DNA of 13,861 bases from an uncultured Flavobacteriales bacterium. Its GTDB lineage: Bacteria > Bacteroidota > Bacteroidia > CAIKAF01. The notes under the pieces are model-generated. The model ran no database searches. It was not told where the DNA came from and was given only the letters and a program-made list of their open reading frames with translations. This document shows positions 8,429-13,861 of this stretch, piece after piece (position 1 is the stretch's first letter; the number at the start of each line of letters is the position of its first letter). Position numbers and translations under genes: made by a program. The stretch lies in the NCBI GenBank assembly GCA_937925455.1, contig CALEWF010000265.1, positions 1 to 13,861 of the forward strand, written 5' to 3'.

Positions 8429-9484
8429 ATGCAAACATTACAAGCAATTACAGACCCCATCTATCAAGAAGACAAACCCTTAACTCGACTAGATAAATTT
8501 TTCACATCACTTATTTACGATAAAAGAGACCTACCATTTATTTATCTAACCATTCAAATCACCTTAGTTTTAGTACCACTTGCTGTTATCTTATATTTAC
8601 CAGGAATACCTGATACCATATGGTGGATAACGGCAGCTGCATATTTTTTCTACAACAATTTTGTATTTAAAGGTTCGTTTGGATTAATGTTGCATTGCAC
8701 CAGTCACAGAATTTTTTTTAAGAAAAAATATCAAGCTTTAAATTATTACTTGCCTTGGTTTTTAGGGCTTTTTTTCGGTCAAACTCCAGAAACATATTAC
8801 AGCCATCATATTTGGATGCATCATCCGGAAAATAATTTGGAAGAAGATAAAAGCAGTACCATGCATTATCAACGAGATAGCTTTCGATCATTTATGAAAT
8901 ATTTTTTAAATTTCTTTTTTATGGGCATGGTTGAACTGATATCATATTTCAAAAAGAAAAACAGAAAAAACCTGATTGTAAAATGTTTAGTAGGCGAGTT
9001 TTTCTTTTTATTACTTTGTATTGGATTATCGTTTATAAGCTTTAAAGCAACATTGGTTGTATTTATTTTACCATTTTTAATATCAAGATTCATCATGATG
9101 GTTGGGAACTGGACCCAACACGCATTTGTTGCGGCAGAAGATCCCGGGAATGCCTATAAAAACTCCATTACTTGTATCAATGTAAAATATAACCACAAGT
9201 GCTGGAATGATGGATATCATATAACTCATCACCTTAAACCAGGCATGCATTGGACGAACCATCCGGTTGAATTTATGAAAACGCTACCTCAATACGCAGA
9301 AAACAAAGCCATTGTTTTTCAAGGAATTGGTTTCTTAGGCATTTTTTTTTATTTGATGCGAAAAGATTACGAAAAGTTGGCTGAACATGTAGTTAATATC
9401 AACAATACTTTTACTTCGAAAGAAGAAGTGATTGAACTCATGAAACATCGTACCCGTCGTATTCCTGATTTAAGAGGAAATTGA
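8429..9484 (+). CDS. Membrane fatty acid desaturase family protein
   Basis: A 351-residue protein with the three histidine boxes of membrane di-iron desaturases: HCTSH at 89-93, HHIWMHH (H127, H131, H132), and HITHH at 264-268. There is also the extra GNWTQH (H231) often seen before the third box. Hydrophobic segments lie near 36-58, 64-80, 105-117, 158-171 and 186-226. Members of this superfamily (PF00487) introduce double bonds into acyl lipids or oxidise related substrates; the substrate and position cannot be told from sequence. The open frame reaches back to TTG 8369 inside smpB, but those 20 extra residues are low-complexity Phe/Thr. ATG 8429, which gives MQTLQAITDPIY, is the better start. 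No strong promoter is seen in the 52-base gap after smpB. Confidence 0.85.
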   Translation: MQTLQAITDPIYQEDKPLTRLDKFFTSLIYDKRDLPFIYLTIQITLVLVPLAVILYLPGIPDTIWWITAAAYFFYNNFVFKGSFGLMLHCTSHRIFFKKKYQALNYYLPWFLGLFFGQTPETYYSHHIWMHHPENNLEEDKSSTMHYQRDSFRSFMKYFLNFFFMGMVELISYFKKKNRKNLIVKCLVGEFFFLLLCIGLSFISFKATLVVFILPFLISRFIMMVGNWTQHAFVAAEDPGNAYKNSITCINVKYNHKCWNDGYHITHHLKPGMHWTNHPVEFMKTLPQYAENKAIVFQGIGFLGIFFYLMRKDYEKLAEHVVNINNTFTSKEEVIELMKHRTRRIPDLRGN

Positions 9485-9534
9485 TAAACAACAAAACTCT
9501 TCATTTACTAACTCATAAAGGCGCTTTACTCATT

Positions 9535-9549
9535 AGCTAAGACTTAGCT
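9535..9549. repeat. 15-base interrupted palindrome in the convergent intergenic region
   Basis: AGCTAAG (9535-9541), one A, then CTTAGCT (9543-9549). As RNA it would give a 5-bp stem with a 5-base loop on either strand, weak and AT-rich, without a good T tract. It could be a minor terminator for the desaturase or mean nothing. The rest of the 9485-9641 spacer shows no gene. Confidence 0.3.
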
Positions 9550-9641
9550 CAGTTTCTCATTGTATATTTAATTGCATTTCAAGCTTGTTTTTGGCGAATT
9601 GCAGTCTTGAGATGAACCTTTAAAACTAACCTTAATGAAAT

Positions 9642-9672
9642 ATCGGGGGCTTATGTCCCCGATTTATTTTTT
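9642..9672 (+). terminator. Rho-independent terminator at the desaturase/pcm convergence
   Basis: The stem ATCGGGGGC (9642-9650) pairs with GTCCCCGAT (9655-9663) over 9 bp with one G-U, around the loop TTAT. The plus strand then has TTATTTTTT, a good U tract, so it should stop transcripts from smpB and the desaturase. The hairpin overlaps the last codons of the opposing gene pcm, whose stop codon lies in the loop. On the minus strand the following bases are only mildly T-rich (GATATTTC), so termination there would be weaker. Confidence 0.75.
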
Positions 9673-10298
9673 AGCATAGGAACAAAACGGAATATTCCTT
9701 GATCTTCCACCTGTAATTCGCCGTTTAATGATTTTCTAATTACTTTCATAATCTGTGTATCTCCCTCCCCAACTGGAATTACCATAATTCCCCCGGGCTT
9801 TAATTGTTCTAACAGTTTTTCTGGAATGAATGGAGCTCCACAAGTAACTAAAATACGGTCAAAAGGAGCAAATGCTGGTAAACCGGCATACCCATCGCCA
9901 TAGAAAAATTTTGGTTGATAATTCATTTTTGCAAGCAATATCTTTGCTTTTTCATACAATATTTTTTGACGTTCGACGGTAAAAACTTTTGCCCCTAATT
10001 CAAGCAAAACGCAGGTTTGATAACCAGATCCGGTTCCGATTTCCAATACCTTCATTCCCTTTTCCAGTTCTAACAACTCAGTTTGCCTGGCTACCGTATA
10101 GGGTTGAGAGATAGTTTGGCCAGCATCTATTTTAAAAGCCATATCTTGATAAGCAAATTTGTCAAACTGGCTATCCATAAAAAAATGGCGAGGAATTTTA
10201 CCGATAGCTTCTAAAACTCGTTGATCCTTAATGCCCTTTTCTTTTAATAGTTGTACCAATTGCCTTCTTAATCCCTGATGTTTAAATGAGTCTATCAT
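9651..10298 (-). CDS. pcm: Protein-L-isoaspartate O-methyltransferase
   Basis: A cytoplasmic SAM-dependent methyltransferase that methylates isoaspartyl residues in aged proteins, beginning their repair. With the start at 10298 it has 215 aa, the usual length. Family motifs: RRQLV near the N-terminus (11-15), IPRHFF (35-40), QTISQPYTV (61-69), which is the characteristic Pcm motif, and the SAM motif I VLEIGTGSGYQT (84-95). The open frame extends to a TTG at 10310, but ATG 10298 gives MIDSFKHQGLRRQL, which fits homologues, and sits 17 bases after a TAnnTTTG box. The gene is convergent with the desaturase and divergent from the dehydrogenase. The stop lies inside a terminator hairpin. Confidence 0.93.
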   Translation of the reverse strand: MIDSFKHQGLRRQLVQLLKEKGIKDQRVLEAIGKIPRHFFMDSQFDKFAYQDMAFKIDAGQTISQPYTVARQTELLELEKGMKVLEIGTGSGYQTCVLLELGAKVFTVERQKILYEKAKILLAKMNYQPKFFYGDGYAGLPAFAPFDRILVTCGAPFIPEKLLEQLKPGGIMVIPVGEGDTQIMKVIRKSLNGELQVEDQGIFRFVPMLKNKSGT

Positions 10299-10315
10299 AC
10301 TATTCAACAAGTATT

Positions 10316-10323
10316 CAAAGGTA
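10316..10323 (-). promoter_or_regulatory. Bacteroidetes-type -7 box for pcm
   Basis: On the minus strand the sequence reads TACCTTTG, an exact match to TAnnTTTG, 17 bases upstream of the pcm ATG. The leader would be very short. A clear TTG -33 element is not visible about 20 bases further up. In the same 10299-10401 gap, plus-strand candidates for the divergent gene (AATATTTG 10372-10379, AATTTTTG 10386-10393) each miss the consensus by one base. Confidence 0.5.
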
Positions 10324-10401
10324 CGTTAGAATGAATTGATGTATTTTTTAGGGAATTGTTATTTTTTAACTAATATTTGTCTGAAAATTTTTGTCTTAGA
10401 A

Positions 10402-11385
10402 ATGATCAAAATCGGATTGCTGGGTGCAGGCCATTTGGGTAAAATACATTTACGTTTGCTAAAAGAAATACCTGCATTTGAAGTGGTTGGTTTTTACGAC
10501 CTTAACCCCGAATGTGCTTCAGCGGTTGAACAAATGTTTGACGTGAAGGCATATTCAAATGCAGAAAGTCTCATGGACGCATGCGATGCCTTGGATATTG
10601 TAACCCCCACGGTTTCTCATTTTGAGTTGGCTGCCAAAGCCATCAAAAAACATAAACATATATTTATAGAAAAACCACTGGTTACTACCCAAAAGGAAGC
10701 ACGAAGTTTACTAAAACTGGCTTTAGAAGCCAACGTTAAAGTACAGGTTGGGTATGTAGAACGCTTTAATCCGGCCTTCCTAAAGGCTTTACCCTATATT
10801 AACCGTCCATTTTTTATAGAAGCTCAACGAATTTCTGAATACCATATCCGAGGTACTGATGTACCGGTAGTGTTAGATATGATGATTCATGACATAGACC
10901 TCATCATGCACATGGTTAAATCTCCGGTAAAAAAAGTAAGTGCTACCGGTGCAGCCGTTGTGAGTGATGGAGCAGATATGGCCAATGCCAGAATAGAATT
11001 TGACAATGGATGTATAGCCAATATCACTGCCAGCCGCATAGCTTTAAATAAAGTTCGTAAAACACGAATTTTTCAGCGCGATGCTTTTGTTTCAATTGAC
11101 TTCCTAAATAAAAAAGTAGAAGTGCAGCGTCTTTCTGACTTTACAGGCCATCCAGAATCTACAAAAACTATAATTGGCCATCCGGGCAGTCGTCAAAAAC
11201 AAATAGAAATTGAACAACCTGTTGTTCCTGAACTAAACGCAATAAAAACAGAGTTGGAAGAATTTGCAAAAGCCATAAAAGAAAACACAACTCCTCCCGT
11301 TAGCATTCAAGAAGGAGTTGCTTCCATGGAAGTAGCTTTTAAAATTTTAGAACAGCTTAAACACCATGCACAGATTTATGCATAA
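10402..11385 (+). CDS. Gfo/Idh/MocA family NAD(P)-dependent oxidoreductase
   Basis: A 327-residue dehydrogenase of the Gfo/Idh/MocA family, whose members oxidise or reduce sugars, inositols or nucleotide sugars. The N-terminal Rossmann fold has GAGHLG at 8-13 and an Asp at the end of strand 2 (D33), which favours NAD. The family motif EKP is at 90-92, and the likely catalytic region DMMIHDID has D159 and H163. The segment ERFNPAF and the later SRIALNKVRKTRIFQ resemble MviM-like members found near lipid A genes, some of which act on UDP-GlcNAc; that is a resemblance from memory, not a call. The frame extends upstream to 10336, but ATG 10402 (MIKIGLLGAG) fits the Rossmann start. The end overlaps the next gene, and a sugar transferase lies two genes on, so a nucleotide-sugar substrate is likely. 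Confidence 0.85.
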   Translation: MIKIGLLGAGHLGKIHLRLLKEIPAFEVVGFYDLNPECASAVEQMFDVKAYSNAESLMDACDALDIVTPTVSHFELAAKAIKKHKHIFIEKPLVTTQKEARSLLKLALEANVKVQVGYVERFNPAFLKALPYINRPFFIEAQRISEYHIRGTDVPVVLDMMIHDIDLIMHMVKSPVKKVSATGAAVVSDGADMANARIEFDNGCIANITASRIALNKVRKTRIFQRDAFVSIDFLNKKVEVQRLSDFTGHPESTKTIIGHPGSRQKQIEIEQPVVPELNAIKTELEEFAKAIKENTTPPVSIQEGVASMEVAFKILEQLKHHAQIYA

Positions 11386-12232
11386 ATTCAAAACCGTATG
11401 GATAGGCCTCCTGTTATTATCAGGCTTAATTTTACCCTTAATTCCAAGTGGATGCGCTGACAAAGCTCAAATACCTGCATTTTTACGCATAGATACCATT
11501 GTATTAGATTCTACCAGCTATGATTCTGTGGGCTCAACATCCAGTAAAATTCGATTTGCATGGGTGTATGCTGACGATAATTTGCAAGGAGTGTATCAAC
11601 TTCCATGCAGAGTGCCAATTCTGAAAAACGGTTCTACTAATTTAAAGATTTTTGCAGGAGTAAATGAAAACGGTGTAGGAGAACAAGCATTACAATATCC
11701 CTTTTATGCATATTATGAGACCAACGTTAATTTCACTCCAGGAGATACACTCACTGTATTGCCCCATGTTCGGTATAATAAAGGATTAAAAGCGCCATAC
11801 ATAGAAGATTTTAATATTGATTTTTCACCCACTATAAGTAAAGACATGGGGGGCGGATTTTTTGACTATTTAATAGATCCTACCCGGGCCTTTGAAGGCA
11901 ATGGATGCGGCTATTTTTATTTACCGGATGGAGATCAGGCACTCATTTGCACTACCAATGTTGTTACCACCCCCAAGAATAAAGCAGCCTATATGGTTGA
12001 ATTTAATTATAAGAACAATTGTGATTTTCTTGTTGGCATACGAACTTCACAAGATGGAGAAACCATTTTGGGACTAAGAGCACGCGATACCTGGAATAAA
12101 ATATATCTTAACATAACTCCAGCAGTAGATGCTATTCCCGGCACCGATCTCAAAATATTTTTTATAGTTCCTCAAGACACCCTTGTCCCCATTCAAGAGG
12201 TTTATATTGACAACTTAAAACTCCTGTTCTGA
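11366..12232 (+). CDS. Putative lipoprotein of unknown function
   Basis: I do not recognise this 288-residue protein. The N-terminus has basic residues (MHRFMHKFK), a hydrophobic stretch (about 11-27) and IPSGC with Cys30, which looks like a signal peptide with an imperfect lipobox (Pro at -3). It is therefore probably a lipoprotein on the periplasmic side or outer membrane. After Cys30 it is rich in beta-type sequence with many Tyr, Phe, Asp and Asn and no transmembrane segment. The end VYIDNLKLLF is like the last strand of jelly-roll, carbohydrate-binding-like domains, but this is only suggestive. A second possible start is ATG 11378. It overlaps the dehydrogenase by 20 bases (8 from the second start) and shares one base with the transferase gene start (TGATG), so it is translated as part of that unit and probably works in the same envelope-glycan process. 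Confidence 0.65.
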   Translation: MHRFMHKFKTVWIGLLLLSGLILPLIPSGCADKAQIPAFLRIDTIVLDSTSYDSVGSTSSKIRFAWVYADDNLQGVYQLPCRVPILKNGSTNLKIFAGVNENGVGEQALQYPFYAYYETNVNFTPGDTLTVLPHVRYNKGLKAPYIEDFNIDFSPTISKDMGGGFFDYLIDPTRAFEGNGCGYFYLPDGDQALICTTNVVTTPKNKAAYMVEFNYKNNCDFLVGIRTSQDGETILGLRARDTWNKIYLNITPAVDAIPGTDLKIFFIVPQDTLVPIQEVYIDNLKLLF

Positions 12233-13650
12233 TGAAGAACCGGTACCTACAAGTAGTAAAATACGCTTTTTTGGACCTGCTGGCAGCCGAAATTACCTGG
12301 CTGTTATTTTTTGCCTTTCGAAAAAAAGTAATTGAACCTAAGCTTTTAGGATTTGAATTACCCCTTAAAGCTGACTATAATTTATTACTGGGGGCTATCA
12401 TCATTCCTTTATTTTGGCTGCTTCTTACATGGATGTCTGGTTATTATCGGGATATTTTTCGAAAATCTCGACTTGCAGAACTGGGAATTACTTTTCTCAC
12501 AACATTAATCGGAACACTAATCCTGTTTTTTGTTCTGTTTTTGGATGACGCTGTGGCTAACTATAAAAGCTATTATTTATCGCTACTGGTCTATTTTAGC
12601 TTACAATTCACTTTTACATACACTTTTCGGGTATTTTTAACCACCCAAACCATTCGACGCATTCGCCAAAAGAAAATCTGGTTCAATACACTAATTATTG
12701 GGAGCAATGAAAAAGCCTTGGAAATCTATCGCTCCCTCGAAAATCAAAAAGTAGCTTCCGGCAATAAAATATTAGGATATGTAAGTGTAGGTAATGAAAG
12801 CCTTTCACCGTTGCAAGGTATTTTACCACATCTTGGCCCAATTAACAAGGTAAAATCCATCGTATTGCTACATCAAATCGAAGAAGTAATCATAGCCATT
12901 GAAAGCTCAGAACATCATATTCTTCAGAAGCTTATTACAGACCTGGATGAAAAAGATGTAAAAATTAAAGTCATTCCTGATATGTATGATATACTCTCGG
13001 GATCCGTACGTTTTAATGCCATTTTTGGGACACCTCTGATTGAAGTAAATGCCGTAGTAATGCCTGAGTGGCAACAATCAATTAAACGAGTTATAGATAT
13101 TTGCTTTTCAGCATTGATGCTGGTTTTACTTTTCCCGCTTTTTATCATTTTGGCAATTTTAATAAAGCTTGATAGCAAAGGTCCTATAATATTTAGTCAG
13201 GAAAGAATAGGCCGATATGGAAAACCCTTCAAAATATACAAATTTCGCTCCATGCGAGTTGATGCTGAAAGTAATGGCCCGGCACTTTCTTCTGCCCATG
13301 ATCCACGAATGACCCGAATCGGAAAATTTTTACGCAAATTCCGAATGGATGAATTGCCACAATTTTTTAATGTATTAAAAGGAGACATGTCGCTGGTTGG
13401 TCCCCGCCCTGAACGCCAGTTTTATATTGACCAGATTATTCCACGTGCCCCTCACTATCGCTTACTTCAACGCGTTAAACCAGGAATTACATCTTGGGGA
13501 CAAGTTAAGTTTGGATATGCAGAAAATGTTGACCAAATGATTGAACGATTGCAGTATGACTTATTGTACATAGAAAATATGTCTCTTGCCCTTGATTTTA
13601 AAATATTGATTTACACAATTTTAACAATTATTAAGGCCGAAGGCAAATAA
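12232..13650 (+). CDS. Polyprenyl-phosphate sugar-1-phosphate transferase (WcaJ/PglC-like, exopolysaccharide initiation)
   Basis: A 472-residue membrane enzyme of the long, WcaJ/WbaP-like group. It moves a sugar-1-phosphate from a nucleotide sugar to undecaprenyl phosphate, the first step of making an exopolysaccharide, O-antigen or glycoprotein glycan. About four transmembrane segments lie in residues 8-130. A Rossmann-like middle domain follows (LIIGSN from 154, glycine motif degenerate). The catalytic bacterial sugar transferase domain (PF02397) runs from about 285 to the end. It begins with KRVIDI and a membrane-inserted hydrophobic stretch (about 291-308), then IYKFRSMR, the catalytic Asp-Glu pair in RMDELPQ (D373, E374), and LVGPRPE (388-394). 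Which sugar is moved cannot be read from the sequence. It is last in the unit with the dehydrogenase and the lipoprotein. Confidence 0.9.
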   Translation: MKNRYLQVVKYAFLDLLAAEITWLLFFAFRKKVIEPKLLGFELPLKADYNLLLGAIIIPLFWLLLTWMSGYYRDIFRKSRLAELGITFLTTLIGTLILFFVLFLDDAVANYKSYYLSLLVYFSLQFTFTYTFRVFLTTQTIRRIRQKKIWFNTLIIGSNEKALEIYRSLENQKVASGNKILGYVSVGNESLSPLQGILPHLGPINKVKSIVLLHQIEEVIIAIESSEHHILQKLITDLDEKDVKIKVIPDMYDILSGSVRFNAIFGTPLIEVNAVVMPEWQQSIKRVIDICFSALMLVLLFPLFIILAILIKLDSKGPIIFSQERIGRYGKPFKIYKFRSMRVDAESNGPALSSAHDPRMTRIGKFLRKFRMDELPQFFNVLKGDMSLVGPRPERQFYIDQIIPRAPHYRLLQRVKPGITSWGQVKFGYAENVDQMIERLQYDLLYIENMSLALDFKILIYTILTIIKAEGK

Positions 13651-13689
13651 AAATTTATTAGCTATGATACTTTGTATTAAAAAAGTTAT

Positions 13690-13697
13690 TATTTTTG
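13690..13697 (+). promoter_or_regulatory. Possible -7 box upstream of a strong terminator
   Basis: TATTTTTG matches TAnnTTTG. A TTTG lies at 13671-13674, 15 bases upstream, which is shorter than the usual -33 spacing. A transcript from here would run only about 85 bases to the terminator at 13752. In such AT-rich sequence the match may be chance. Confidence 0.25.
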
Positions 13698-13751
13698 ATG
13701 CGTGTTTAGATATAAATAATATTCTTTATAAAATTTAATTAGGGTTGGTTT

Positions 13752-13789
13752 ACGAAAAGCGTCTCCATTTTTGAGACGCTTTTCGTTTT
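13752..13789 (+). terminator. Strong Rho-independent terminator after the sugar transferase unit
   Basis: A perfect 14-bp stem: ACGAAAAGCGTCTC (13752-13765) and GAGACGCTTTTCGT (13773-13786) around the loop CATTTTT, followed by TTT and then A. It lies 101 bases after the sugar transferase stop and closes the three-gene unit. The opposite strand has no T tract, so it acts on plus-strand transcripts. Confidence 0.88.
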
Positions 13790-13837
13790 AGGGAATTGCT
13801 AAACAAATTAGTTTTTCTCACATTATCCATTTTCTTC

Positions 13838-13845
13838 TATTTTTG
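13838..13845 (+). promoter_or_regulatory. Possible -7 box for a gene beyond the window
   Basis: TATTTTTG matches TAnnTTTG and is followed 14 bases later by AT at the last two bases of the window, which may begin an ATG. It lies after the strong terminator, so a new transcription unit likely starts here. No convincing -33 element is seen. Confidence 0.4.
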
Positions 13846-13861
13846 CTTCAATAATTTACAT

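Noticed and set aside
10336..10401. N-terminal extension of the Gfo/Idh protein from TTG 10336 or ATG 10339
   Set aside because: Would put 21-22 residues before a Rossmann strand that normally begins at residue 2-4; ATG 10402 fits the family.
11892..12077. 61-codon plus-strand frame inside the lipoprotein gene
   Set aside because: Overlaps a longer frame that is part of a coupled operon and has a plausible signal peptide; nothing supports the short frame.
10346..13798. 13-base repeat TTTTAGGGAATTG at 10346-10358 and 13786-13798
   Set aside because: In an AT-rich window of this length a few 13-base matches are expected by chance; flanks differ and no element structure surrounds them.
1..13861. 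Mobile elements, CRISPR arrays, tRNA, rRNA or tmRNA
   Set aside because: No transposase or integrase, no spaced direct repeats and no RNA-gene-like stretch is visible; all sizeable spacers are under about 210 bases and are described above.

Overview
The window is an AT-rich stretch of a Bacteroidota chromosome, probably from the Chitinophagaceae/Sphingobacteria side of the phylum. Four things point there: the dcw gene order murD-ftsW-murG-murC-ftsQ-ftsA-ftsZ with no ddl; a long FtsZ tail ending in a block of the NNSFLHD type; almost no Shine-Dalgarno sites in front of the genes; and several promoter-like boxes of the Bacteroidetes form TAnnTTTG. The lineage is inferred from protein and promoter style, not from a marker search.

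Region 1 (1-7893) is the distal half of the division and cell wall (dcw) operon. It holds the 3' end of murD, then ftsW, murG, murC, ftsQ, ftsA and ftsZ, all on the plus strand and packed with overlaps or gaps of at most 35 bases. It closes at a GC-rich hairpin. The products complete the UDP-MurNAc and lipid II steps (MurC, MurD, MurG), polymerise glycan at the septum (FtsW) and build the divisome (FtsQ, FtsA, FtsZ).

Region 2 (7899-9672) has smpB, the tmRNA partner in ribosome rescue, behind its own promoter-like box, then a membrane fatty acid desaturase with three histidine boxes. A hairpin terminator follows, and it overlaps the 3' end of the convergent gene pcm.

Region 3 (9651-10323) is pcm on the minus strand, a protein L-isoaspartate methyltransferase, with a clear TAnnTTTG box. 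It is divergent from region 4.

Region 4 (10402-13789) is a tight three-gene unit: a Gfo/Idh/MocA sugar-type dehydrogenase, an unrecognised putative lipoprotein and a polyprenyl-phosphate sugar-1-phosphate transferase. The genes overlap by 20 (or 8) bases and by 1 base, and a very strong 14-bp-stem terminator follows. It looks like a small envelope-glycan initiation module. It is the least explained part of the window, and its middle gene is the best candidate for something undescribed.

The last 70 bases carry another promoter-like box that probably serves a gene beyond the window. I see no mobile element, CRISPR array, rRNA or tRNA, and no gene-free stretch longer than about 210 bases.
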